Assembly: GCA_002335605.1 (NCBI GenBank)
Contig: BEDY01000001.1
Location: 3,596,001-3,660,000 of the forward strand
Reading direction: 5' to 3'
Length of the DNA: 64,000 nucleotides
DNA from: Prillingera fragicola
Taxonomy: Eukaryota > Basidiomycota > Tremellomycetes > Trichosporonales > Trichosporonaceae
Shown here: positions 54,212 through 64,000 of the stretch, piece by piece
Layout: each line of letters starts with the position of its first letter
Numbering within the stretch: the stretch's first letter is position 1
The notes under the pieces: generated by a model
What the model was told of the DNA's origin: nothing
The model's input: only the letters and a program-made list of their open reading frames with translations
The model's database searches: none
Position numbers and translations under genes: made by a program

Positions 54212-57073
54212 CTACTTTGCGCGGCGCAAAACTTCCTCCACTTCCCTCTGTGGCAACCCTGCCGGAGCACGCCGACGCAGCTGTCTGAACACCGTTATCA
54301 GCGATTGGTCCCATCAACACAGACACAACAAAACTCACTCCAACTTTGCCTTGTCGTTGCGCTCCTTTGCGCTCTCTGCGGCCTTGCCCCACTGACCACA
54401 CAGCACATACAAGTCGGGCCTTGCACGCGCCTCACACCTCGCCACATACGTTACAGCATGGTGGGGTTGTGGCGGATTAAGGGACAGGAGATGGGTCTGA
54501 GGTGTCAGCACATCACACTGACACTCATGCGTCGAGCGAGGTCCAAGCGTTTCGCGCCTGCCGACCGAAACAACGCACCACAAACGGCTCGTAGCCAATG
54601 GGGCTCTTCTTGCTCTTGGCAAACTGCTCAATGCCTTCCCAGTTGTGAGTCGTAGCCAGGGCCTTGAGCTTGAGCCACCACCATCGTTTGTCGGGCACTT
54701 TCCATTCAGACCGAACGCGTTCGGCACGCTTACCCAGACCCTCGACGAGCAAGTGCGTGATAAAGTCGTCGACAGTCAGGCCAGTGAATGAAAACTTGTG
54801 GTCCAGCTCGCGCTCATACGTCTGCTGCAAGGCAAGCAAGCGCTGCGCATCGTCGGCCATCTTGTGCTCAAACGCCCGGTCTTTGTGCTCGCCAAAGAAC
54901 TTGGCCGCGTTCTTCAGGTGCTCGATCCGCTCATCGGGGTTCTATTGTCAGCGCAGATCTGTGTTGTATGCCTACTGAGCACTGCCCTGCCTCCTCCATC
55001 TCGAGCGTCGCATTCTCCGTCCTCCGGTCGTCCTGGTAATAAAAGTCACGCAGCAGCTGGCGGTCATTCTCCCGGGCGTAGACCTGTAGCAATCGCACAG
55101 CTGGTGCCAGCTGTGGAGCCAACGAGTCGTCCAGCAAGTGGAAGAAGTCGCCTGGTGACAGCGACGCGTGCAGACGCAACAAGACGTGGTACACCAGGTC
55201 AGTATCTCCCGAATCAACAGCCTTCTCCAGGGCTATCTTGTCCTGTTTCATCTGCAGAAGCAGCGGCACCTGCTCCGCAGCTCGTGGTTCGTGATCCAGA
55301 AGCTGTCGTCAGCACCGCCCATCATTGAACACTCACCATCGTGGCCAATCGCACCCGCCCAGCCTCCCACGCCTTCTTTGCGATCTCGGCATAACTGACC
55401 CCCTTCTCTCCCTCGGCGACAAACTTGTCCACAATCGCGTGACACAGGGCGTGATCGCTGTCACCGTCTCGTGGGTCGCTCTTTGCCCGCGAAATACGGG
55501 CAGCCGCCCAGTGCTTGAGAACAGGGTCGGGTCGCAACCCGAGGTGCTGCGAGATGCGCAAGGCGAGGATGTGGAGGTTGCGGGTGAGGAGGCGGGAGAT
55601 GAGGGCAGAAGGGGAGGCAGCAATGTACTGCTCGTAGGTGATGGGAATACCAATCTCGTAGAAACGCACGGCGTTGAGCACCTTGAGCGTCTGGGCCATG
55701 GCGACAAAGTCGTTCGGGTTGTACAAGTCAAGGAAGGCGCGTCCGAACTGAGCTGCCTTGAGCAAACGCCTCTGCCATGTCACGTCCCATTCCCGGACAG
55801 CAGCTTCAATGCAGGTGTCAACCGCCCGCGCCAAGTCGGGGCGGATACTCCTGATGGCCTCATCAGCCGCGGGCGATTTGCGCTCAAAGCTGTCAAGCGC
55901 ATCGTATAACACTGCCGCGGGGTGATCTGATCCAGGCTTGAAGACCGCAAGCGACGCATCTGGCACCTTTTGCAAGAGCTCGCACGTGCCTGATGAGATG
56001 ACTCGCAGCGAGTCGACCTCGCCGGCGAGAACCACGGCCGGCGGGTAGTCGTACTGAAGCGAGTCACCATTGGGTCCAACCACCACAACACGGCCACCCC
56101 AGGTGAGCACGACGGCGTTGTCTCCGCACCACTGCGCTGAGTCTGGCAAGGGACTTCCCTCATCTGCAAACTGCGAAATGTCCACCTCGGACAGGTTTCT
56201 TGCAAAGTCGGAAGACACGACCCACAACATGCCAGTCGCAGTGACGAGAGCGAAGAATCGGCCATTTGGTGAAATGGTAATCTTACTAAACGGACCCCGA
56301 GATAATCGTTGATCCACACGTTCAAGGGCATCGAGGGTCACGACCGTCGAGCCTGTAGCGACGAGCACCTCGACGTGCCCGCTTGTCGAGTGGTCGGGCG
56401 TGACGAGAGCCCAAGTGAGTGGCGCTTCCGTCAACCCACTGTCGACTAGCTGCGAAACCCGGCCGCCGCCCCATCCGCGCGTCTCAACAAACTGGAGTCC
56501 ACCAGTGAGAACGACGAGGCCCTCCTCCCATCCCCGCGCGGACACGATACCAAGGTCGGCGACGTCCGAGCCCAGCGAGAACTGGTTGTAGTCGCCGGGG
56601 CTGGACAAGTCGTAGAGACGGTACATGCCCTCATCGGAGAGAACAACGAGATGAGTTGTGGTAAAGTGAAGCAAAACAGGAGGTGAAAGCTCCCACTGAA
56701 GAGGTTAGCTGATGCTCGGCCGCGTGCGGCGGAGGGACGCACATTCAAAGTCGCAATGAGCCGGCCAGACGAAGTGTAGACCTGAATCTTGGGCTTGCCC
56801 GGCGCATGCTTTCCTAGTTCCAAGATTTTGCGTTCATCACGCATCAAGGCTGAACCGTCAGCTATTAGCATTAGGTCGTAACACCTACCAATGGGACCAC
56901 CATTCTTGCCGACCGCGACGAGATAGTCTGAAAGGTCCTGCACCTTCCAAGCCATCTGGTAGACCTCTTCCTTTCGGTAGAAGACATCCTGAATTGTGTC
57001 CCACCTGCTCGTGTCAGCAGAAATACTGTGTGAGCTGTACGTACCCTGCTATGGGCGAGTTTGCCAGCGCCAT
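54212..57073 (-). CDS. VPS16: Vacuolar sorting protein VPS16 (HOPS/CORVET core)
   Basis: Eight exons (57045-57073, 56889-57004, 56743-56849, 55337-56695, 54976-55302, 54579-54941, 54339-54496, 54212-54284) encode 843 residues, as expected for the family. The start is MALANSPIAGWDTIQDVFYR. The N-terminal beta-propeller includes HLVVLSDEGMYRLYDL and PFSKITISPNGRFFALVT. The C-terminal helical solenoid includes LEMEEAGQCSNPDERIEHLK and HNWEGIEQFAKSKKSPIGYE, ending AVTYVARCEARARPDLYVLC and KLEQLRRRAPAG. Vps16 is a class C core subunit that binds Vps33 and tethers membranes at endosome and vacuole. Two introns are only 34 nt (54942-54975, 55303-55336). It is divergent from the CLC gene. Confidence 0.94.
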
Positions 57074-57517
57074 GGTGGTTGATGTTGTTGTGGATCATGT
57101 ACAGCTGTAGATGCCATGACGTCCCTCACCTGTAAGGGCCGTGCAGACTACTTTCCCACGGTTGCAAGATTGCCTCGTGGGTTGCACGTGAAACGGGAAC
57201 CACCACACGTCGATCAGGTCTCGACCCTAAGGGACCACCTACGTCAAGCCCGGACATTGCTGCTCAACTTCATCTTTCACCTCGTCGACAACGGTTGGAC
57301 AAGGACAAGGCTACATAGACTAGAGACACTTCGGCATATCGACATTCACCAGGCTAAACTTTGAGTCTCGTGTCCATCACTCGAGCACCGACTTGACACG
57401 CTCGTGAACTCATTCACGAAGTGTGCCTCATCTGAACGCATCTCTTCTTCGGACCCATCACCCCGCCACCTTCACCCCACTTGGCGATACGTCGCCTAGG
57501 CTCCAGGGACGTGCATC
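57074..57517. promoter_or_regulatory. Divergent promoter, VPS16 and CLC channel genes
   Basis: 444 bp between start codons of two genes for endosome/vacuole proteins. No strong motif recognised. Confidence 0.45.
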
Positions 57518-60320
57518 ATGGCATATCCTCCAGAGTCGCATGGCGGCAACGGTGCACAGCTACGCGGTGCGCCCCGCGTTTCTGCTGTCGATGACGATGT
57601 TGAGTTGGATCAGATCAGGTATGTTGCCGGTCCTGCGGCCCATGTGACTGCGTGGCTGACTCGACGACAGGCGGTACGAGGACTTTAGCACAGTTGGTGA
57701 GCTAATCCCTGTCATACGCGCAGAAGCGACTAACGACCAGACTGGATCCAGGACTCTTTACGAGAACGCAATCCCAAAGTGCGACCGACAGCTCGACCTG
57801 GGTCTTTGCGCGACAAGCTAAACAATCTGGACGGCGTGTTTGGCTGGATATGGCGGTTGATCAGCCATGCGCTTGAGGAGGGAGAAAACTATGTGGTCAT
57901 TACCCTTGTTGGTGAGTGGTTGGAGATTGTGGGACACCGTGCACCCCCTAACCGCGCAGGTGTCGGTATCGGTGTCATCTCGGCACTCATGTCCATCATG
58001 ACCGGTTGGCTCTCAGATATCAAGCTGGGAAGGTGTACGAACGGATGGTGGTTGAGTCGCAAGTTCTGCTGCTTGGAGATCACGGGCGAGGGCGAATCAT
58101 GTGCCGAGTGGAAGACTTGGGGCGGTTTCCCACCATTGCCGTGGATTGCTTACATCATTTATGCTGTGAGCTAGACCTTTGCGGAGAAGAGTCTGAGCTG
58201 ACATATAGGCTCTATTTGCGTGGACTGCTGCGTATCTCGTCAGGAGCTTTGCGCCGTATGCCGCTGGCTCGGGTATCTCAGAGATCAAGTGCATTCTTGG
58301 AGGCTTTATCATGAAGGGCTATCTCGGCTTGGAAACGCTTCTGGTCAAGAGCCTGACATTGCCTCTGGCTATTGGCTCTGGTCTCTCCGTCGGCAAGGAG
58401 GGTCCCTCGGTGCACGTCGCGGCCTGCGTTGGAAACGTTGTCTCACGCCTGTTTGCTCGGTACAAGGCTAGTCACCTCAAGACACGAGAAATCCTCACTG
58501 CGGCCAGTGCAGCTGGAGTGGCAGTCGCTTTTGGCTCTCCTATCGGCGGCGTGCTCTTTTCTATCGAGGAGATGAACCAGGCCTTTTCCGTGAGGACAAT
58601 GTGGCGTAGCTTCATCTGTGCTCTGGTTGCCACGTTCACTCTCTCGTCCATGGACCCCTTCCGCACTGGCAAGCTCGTCTTGTTCCAGATCTCGTACGAC
58701 CGTGACTGGCACTACTTTGAGATCCCCGCCTACATCATCCTGGGCGTCTTTGGTGGCTGCTATGGCGCTTTCGTGTCCAAGTACAACATCCAAGTCGCCG
58801 CCTTCCGCCGCAAGCATCTGGCCAACCACGGTGTGGCCGAGGCCGTCGTTCTGGCTACGTTCACGGCGATCATTGGCTACCTTAACCGTTTCCTGCGCAT
58901 CGACATGACCGAGAGCATGTCGATTCTCTTCCGCGAGTGTGAAGGCGGTGGTGACAAGGACGGACTTTGCCAGGCTTCGTCGCGTTGGAGCATGGTCAAC
59001 TCGCTTCTGTTAGCTACAATCCTGCGTACCGGCTTTACGATCATTTCGTACGGCAGCAAGGTGCCTGCTGGTATCTTTGTGCCGTCCATGGCCACTGGCG
59101 CAACCTTTGGTCGCCTCGTTGGAATTCTGATGAAGTCGATGCAGCAGGCATACCCAGAGGCACCTTGGTTTGCCGGCGCTTGCCAGCCTGATGCACCGTG
59201 CATCACCCCCGGCACGTACGCGTTTCTGGGCGCCGCGGCCGCGCTCAGTGGCATCACCAACCTCACCGTCACCGTCGTGGTCATCATGTTCGAGCTCACC
59301 GGTGCTCTCACGTACATTCTACCCACCATGATTGTCGTCTTGGTCACAAAGTCGGTCAGCGACCAGATAGGCAAGGGCGGTATCGCCGATCAAATGATTC
59401 GCTTCAACGGCTACCCGTTCTTGGAGAAGGAGGACGCCGAGTCTGGTTCCAAGGCGTTCATTGAGCCCATCGCACACGTAATGAAGCGTGACGTGGTCGT
59501 GCTGCCTAGCACTGGCGTGCCTCTACAGCAGGTCGCCGAGTATGTTCAGAGTTCGAGTTTCCAGGGTTTCCCCGTTGTCCGCAGCGACAATGACCGCACC
59601 ATTGTGGGTGTCATTCGCAAGTCGGACCTCCGTTACGCCCTCGACCGCGCACGCCGCCAGCACCAGCTCTCCGACGACGCCCTGTGCACGTTCCAAGAGA
59701 TTTCCGACGAGCCTGGCCTCCCTGCTGCTCCTGATATTGTGCTGCCAGCCGAACAGGCAAGCACAAACCCTTATGGATCCGAGCAGGCAATCAACCGCGT
59801 CGACTTTGGGCAGTACGTTGACGAGACGCCTCTCACCGTGTCGCCCAAGATGCCGCTCGAGATTGTTCTGCAGCTGTTCCGCCGCATGGGCCCGCGTGTC
59901 ATTCTCGTCTCGCACAAGGGCCAGCTCGTCGGCCTCGTCACTATCAAAGACGTCTTGCGGCACGAAGCCAGTGAAAAGGCGCGCGAGGCAGCTATTGAGC
60001 TCGGCCCGGGCCACACTGCCACTGGCAGCTGGGACAGCTCGTACGGTGACCTGCCTGACGGCGACACCACGCCTAGTGGCCGCCGCCGGAGCGCGGTGGA
60101 CGAGCGCGGGCCGTTGCTCGAGGGCCTGCTCGAGGACGGCCTTGTGTGGGCACAGACGCGGGGTGTGGGCGTGGTCAACGATGTCATTTCCCGGGTACGT
60201 AATGTTCGCCCTGGGAGTGGGATGGGCATGGGAGGTGGTGGAGGCGGGAGCAATCCCAACGAAGTCTATTCGTTTGAGATGGAGACCGAGGCACGGGAGC
60301 GCGACCGGTTGGCTCAGTAG
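57518..60320 (+). CDS. CLC-type chloride/proton exchanger, GEF1-like, with CBS domains
   Basis: Five exons (57518-57618, 57671-57696, 57741-57911, 57960-58165, 58209-60320) encode 871 residues. Family blocks are GVFGWIWRLISHALEEGENY, the anion-filter GSGISE (188-193), GKEGPSVHVAACVGN with the gating Glu at about 232, and GGVLFSIEEMNQAF with the internal proton Glu, which together point to an exchanger rather than a pure channel. Two CBS domains follow: HVMKRDVVVLPSTGVPLQQV with VGVIRKSDLRYAL, and LTVSPKMPLEIVLQLFRRMG with GLVTIKDVLRHEA. The tail is Gly-rich. In yeast Gef1 acidifies late secretory compartments and is needed to load copper into Fet3. Exon 2 is only 26 nt. Confidence 0.95.
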
Positions 60321-60968
60321 GCCATTAGAGTTTTGTGTATAGCTGTCTCTGGCTATGGTGCCATGCATGCTGTCTGTACACCTACAGTGTTGTTGTGTGG
60401 GTGGTGCGCGGTGGTGTATCATGCCGGGAGTGGACGTGGGTGTCTCGTGTCTGAAGCACCGGCATTGGCAGAAGAAATGAACCATGAAACCCTTAAGGTT
60501 CGGGCACGCCCTGCGTTGCGGGATCGTCAGCCACAGCGTGTGCTGCAGCAGAGATTCCAGTTGCACGCAGGTGCGCAGCTGCCCAGCTGCTCAGCCAGCC
60601 CCCTGACTCTCCCAGCTAGCCGATCACTCGCCCACCACGTTGCTGCACCTTGCATTCACCACTATTCAATACTGCAATCAATCCTAGTCGGCAGCACAGA
60701 GCCCAGGCCACCTCACGCCGAGCGAGCTTGCCGAGTCCCGCCGCCGCCGTCCCCGCCCCGTTGGCTTGCCCCATCCGTTCCTCGCAAGCTGGCAATCCCA
60801 GACCTCTAAACTGGCCGAGGACAAACGAACACTCAGAACAACGGAATTCTCGACTTTCCACGACACCCACCCATTGTCCATTCGTCTCCACTACAACCCC
60901 AAAGCAAAGGAGCAGCACACACCGCTACACGTCTCTCATCCCGTCCCCGCACCATAGCAACGCTCGCG
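60321..60968. other. Intergenic region, CLC 3' flank and transporter promoter
   Basis: About 650 bp; the second half is a CA/CT-rich leader-like stretch. No gene seen. Confidence 0.5.
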
Positions 60969-62569
60969 ATGCCGTCCCCGCTCCTCCCAACACACTCGCC
61001 CAATGCGTCGCCGACAGAAACATCGCAGAGCGGCGTGCTGCACGCCCTCATGTCGAGCGCGCGCGAGGGCGGTAGTGCCGGGAGCAGGAGCCGCAGCCCA
61101 GCACCCAGGGATAAAGACACGGTGCGTACACCTCGCTGCGAGCAGCAGCCGCAACGAGCGCTGCGAACGGGCCCGCTGGCGTCGACAAGCTTCCTCCTGG
61201 AGTGCTGCTTCGCACTTCTCCCCCCCTTTGGGCTTGAGCTGACATGCGCAGTGGAACGAGAAGGGCGGCGTCAATGGACAGGGACATGACCGGGACGAGG
61301 TGGTCAGCACCAAGGCCGCGCCAAGGATCAACATGCGCGCTGCGACTATTAGTGAGTCACCTGTGCGCCGCCTGCGTCACTGCCAAGGTGCTACCTGCTC
61401 GGGGCTGGGTGTGTCTACTCGGCGCACGTTTAGCACCCTCGGCATGACCTCGATACTGGGGCGACGCTACCTTGGAGCAGTGGGCTGGCGGGAGCTCGTG
61501 GGGAGGAGCGTGGAAGGTTGGCTAACGCTGCAGTCCCGATCTGGATCGCGCTCTCGTCGGCCGTCATCATCTACAACAGTGCGTCTGCGCGCCGAACCTT
61601 GTCGGGGCAGCACTAACCCAAGCAGAGTACTTGTACGACACCATGAACTTTCCATATGTGAGCTCACTCGCGCGGACGGCGAACAGCCAACTGACACCCT
61701 CAGCCTATATTCATCACCTCGTTCCACCTTGGCGGCGCAGCTGTCGGCACACGCATCCTGCGCATGACGACAAACCTCATGGACGGCCTCGACCGCGTCC
61801 CCATGACAGTGAGCTCCGTCCTGGAGACCCAAGCTGACGTCCAGCGGGAGATCTACGTCAAGTCGATTCTCCCCATTGCGGTTCTCTTTTCGGGCTCGCT
61901 GATTCTGAGCAACTCGGCCTACCTCACGCTCAGCGTGTCGTTTATCCAGATGCTCAAGGCGTTCACCCCGGTGGCCATTGTGATCACTTCGGCAGTGTTC
62001 AAGATCCAGGCGCTCAACACCAAGCTCCTGGCTATTGTCGTGCTCATCTCGACGGGGTGTGCGCTGGCGGCCTACGGCGAGATTGACTTTAGCATGGTCG
62101 GGTTCTTGTTTCAAACCAGTGCAGTCGTGTTCGAGTCGTCACGCCTCGTGATGATCGAAGTCCTCCTCCGCGGCCTCAAGATGGACCCCTTGGTGTCGCT
62201 GCACTACTACGCGCCCATCTGCTCGATCATCAACGCCTGCTTCCTGCCCTTTACAGAGGGACTCGCGCCCTTCCGCGAGCTCGCAAGGATCGGCCCGTTG
62301 ATACTCTTCACCAACGCCGCGACGGCGTTCGGCTTGAACGTTGCCGCAGTCTTCTTGATCGGCACCGCGGGTGGACTCGTCCTCACCCTCGCGGGTGTGT
62401 TCAAGGTGAGTCCCGCGGCTTGGTACGCGAACTGACAGTCCAGGACATTCTCCTCATCTCCTCGAGCGTGCTTCTCTTTGGCAGCTCGATCACGCCCATC
62501 CAGATCTTTGGATACTCGCTCGCGCTCTCCGGACTCATGATCTACAAGAACGCCAACAGCAAGAAGTAG
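60969..62569 (+). CDS. Triose-phosphate/nucleotide-sugar transporter family (TPT) protein
   Basis: Six exons (60969-61121, 61252-61351, 61534-61578, 61626-61657, 61704-62405, 62444-62569) encode 385 residues. After an Arg/Ser-rich N-terminal tail of about 80 residues come about ten membrane segments: IPIWIALSSAVIIYNKYLYD, the family-typical FPYPIFITSFHL, LTLSVSFIQMLKAFTPVAIV, and the end ITPIQIFGYSLALSGLMIYK with a Lys-Lys C-terminus (NSKK). The Lys-rich end resembles an ER-retrieval signal, so a Golgi/ER location is plausible. The substrate cannot be read from sequence. Confidence 0.9.
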
Positions 62570-63079
62570 TGCTTACCGCGGGGACGTTGTCGCCACACTC
62601 TCACATACAAACACGCATAGCGCCTCGAGAGCGCACCTATAGAACTCGGCGGGGAGGGAGGCGGTCAGTGGGGAGACGGAGCAGGGCGGGGCGAAGATAG
62701 ACTAGAACTTTGCGTCTCGGCTCGGAGTGTAACCTTTATGTATCTGTTACAGGCACGTGGCGAGGCTTGCAAGCTTAAGCTTGGAGCATACAGGCTTGGA
62801 AGGAAGGCTGGGATAGCGAGCTCGTCGCGTTTGTACGGTCTGCCAATGTCCGAGGGTGTGTGCGCTGACTGTGGCATGCTCAATCATCGATCCGTGCAGC
62901 TCATTGCGCACTTCTCGGACTCTGGACGGCATGTCGTTGCATATACGGCGCCAGACCATGTACACTTCCAGCATGGGTCCCGCCCACCAGGACGCCTAAC
63001 CCATCCAAGACGGCACAAAGGGGCGGCCAAGCTACAAAGTGCACTGGCACAGGCAGACCAGCTGGCGGCCTCTCCAAGC
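62570..63079. other. Convergent 3' flank region
   Basis: About 510 bp. Short ORFs only; no gene supported. Confidence 0.45.
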
Positions 63080-63451
63080 CTACACCACCGATGCCGCGTG
63101 TCGCCCTTCCCTTGGCGGGGCAAGCCAAAGGGACCGCTCGGGCGAGGGCGTGATATCGACACACCCGGGCGGGGAACGCGGCAGGGGAGCCAGTTTAGTC
63201 ACGTCCGGTGCGTGGCCGAAACTCGCCATGGAGGGGTTACGCGAGAGTGGGGTCGGGGCTTGGGTTGTTGGAAAGGTGGGCGAGGTCGGGGTTGTGGCTG
63301 CTGAGGTCGTTGAGCTTGGTGGGGGCGTGGTGTTGGCGGGATTGTGGGTGCGGTTGTGGGTTAGGATGAAGGATAGGGCGGCGGCGAGGATGAGGACGAG
63401 GAGGGTTAGGAGTGTGGCGAGGAGGATGATTGAGGGCGGTGAGAGGGTCAT
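63080..63451 (-). CDS. Possible single-pass membrane protein, unknown
   Basis: An ATG-initiated ORF of 123 residues. Residues about 7-30 (SIILLATLLTLLVLILAAAL) form one membrane helix, followed by a Thr/Pro/Ser-rich, likely exposed tail. No family recognised and no intron needed. Tail-anchored-like small proteins of this sort exist in fungi, but chance GC-rich ORFs are possible too. Confidence 0.45.
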   Translation of the reverse strand: MTLSPPSIILLATLLTLLVLILAAALSFILTHNRTHNPANTTPPPSSTTSAATTPTSPTFPTTQAPTPLSRNPSMASFGHAPDVTKLAPLPRSPPGCVDITPSPERSLWLAPPREGRHAASVV

Positions 63452-63876
63452 GGCGTTGTGGTTGGGTGAGGAGACAGGTTACGCAGAGGGTGGTGAGTGG
63501 TTCACGTCAAGATTCTAGTGAGCTGTGAGCTCTTGACTTGTTGGTTGGCAGCGGTAGATGGTGGCAGGGTTAATTGAGCAACTGCCGGTTGTTGACATTC
63601 TCCGCAGCACACGGAACACGGAGCTCACAGCAGGGCAGCTATCAGCCAAGTCATCAGCTGGCAGAATTGCAGGGCACTGAGAGATTCAAGTCACACCCCA
63701 GCGCAGATCAGAACCTCCAGCGGCCAGCAGGTCAACACAAACTGCCCATCGGCCAAGTAAACACTGCTCACCTTGCCCTCGCCACCCACTGTCCGCTCGA
63801 TGTCCAATTCACCCGAAGCATCCAAGTGACCTCCCTCTCAAAATGGCCCATCACAAAAACTACATGGCCTATCAAC
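63452..63876. other. Intergenic region near the right edge
   Basis: About 425 bp, with a CA/CT-rich right half resembling an mRNA leader for a plus-strand gene. Confidence 0.4.
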
Positions 63877-64000
63877 ATGCTTCACCTTGGACCAATCCCC
63901 CTCTCATCCTCGCCACCACCTAACACCTCCTCGGCACCACCTCGCCTTGCCAACTCTGCGAGCTCACGGACTCTTCCACAGTCTGTGCCACACTTGTCCT
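63877..64000 (+). CDS. Possible start of a gene cut by the right edge
   Basis: The ATG in ATCAACATGC opens a frame that remains open to the window end (41 codons), beginning MLHLGPIPLSSSPPPNTSSA, low-complexity Ser/Pro-rich as in many N-termini here. Earlier ATGs at 63799 and 63843 stop after short frames. Nothing more can be said. Confidence 0.3.
   Translation, partial: MLHLGPIPLSSSPPPNTSSAPPRLANSASSRTLPQSVPHLS

Noticed and set aside
1..64000. CRISPR arrays, insertion sequences, integrases, retroelement genes
   Set aside because: None seen. The repeats found are short, non-spaced microsatellites or coding repeats; no reverse transcriptase, transposase or long terminal repeat was recognised.

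Overview
The window is nuclear DNA of a fungus, most likely a basidiomycete yeast of the Tremellomycetes (a Trichosporonales-like genome fits best, by inference). The evidence is the GC-rich coding sequence, dense genes on both strands, and very many short introns. The introns are mostly 34-110 nt, with GTGAGT/GTAAGT-type donors, CTGAC/CTAAC branch motifs 8-15 nt before the acceptor, and CAG/TAG (sometimes AAG) acceptors. The encoded proteins are fungal housekeeping proteins. I saw no tRNA, rRNA, CRISPR array, transposase or phage gene. All gene models below come from splicing by eye; each joined CDS keeps its reading frame.

Layout. 1-2604 holds the start of 2-oxoglutarate dehydrogenase E1 (minus, cut by the left edge). 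After 2.4 kb of non-coding DNA come FKBP12 (4961-5588, minus) and a WD40-cyclophilin of the PPWD1 type (6336-8444, minus). The latter is divergent from the 3'-end endonuclease CPSF73/YSH1 (8680-11021, plus). Then follow a PPZ-type phosphatase (11885-13449, minus), an AT-hook/coiled-coil protein of unknown role (15207-16646, plus), an unusually short SRP72 (16843-17978, minus) and a DHA2-type MFS transporter (18699-20546, plus). Less certain small ORFs lie at 21.9-23.2 kb. A Pep12-like syntaxin (23878-25159, minus), a small unknown membrane protein (25361-26161, plus), cytochrome b2 L-lactate dehydrogenase (26274-28379, minus) and a kinase-like protein (29278-31549, plus) follow.

From 32.6 kb come SPF45 (32686-34800, minus) and the INO80 subunit IES6 (34886-35848, plus), with only 85 bp between their starts. 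Next are the mitochondrial pyruvate carrier MPC1 (36152-37290, minus), an RraA-like aldolase (37660-38580, plus), elongin C (38672-39127, minus), a small secreted preproprotein with a Kex2 site (40870-41142, plus) and a two-finger C2H2 protein (43495-44688, plus). The last third has valyl-tRNA synthetase with two in-frame starts (45833-49255, minus), the AP-2 mu subunit (49623-51406, plus), FTR1-type iron permease (52178-53803, minus), VPS16 (54212-57073, minus), a CLC chloride/proton exchanger (57518-60320, plus) and a triose-phosphate-type transporter (60969-62569, plus). A small membrane ORF and a possible gene start lie near the right edge.

The genes are mostly unrelated housekeeping functions, but some neighbours share a theme. 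PPWD1 and CPSF73 (pre-mRNA processing) share one divergent promoter, and SPF45 and IES6 share a very short one. FTR1, VPS16 and the GEF1-like CLC, all adjacent, belong to systems that in budding yeast converge on high-affinity iron uptake and endosome/vacuole function. The most interesting items are the secreted Kex2-type peptide precursor, the 6-nt microexon of MPC1, the compact SRP72, the 34-36 nt introns (some in frame), and a hairpin-rich non-coding stretch near 31.8 kb.
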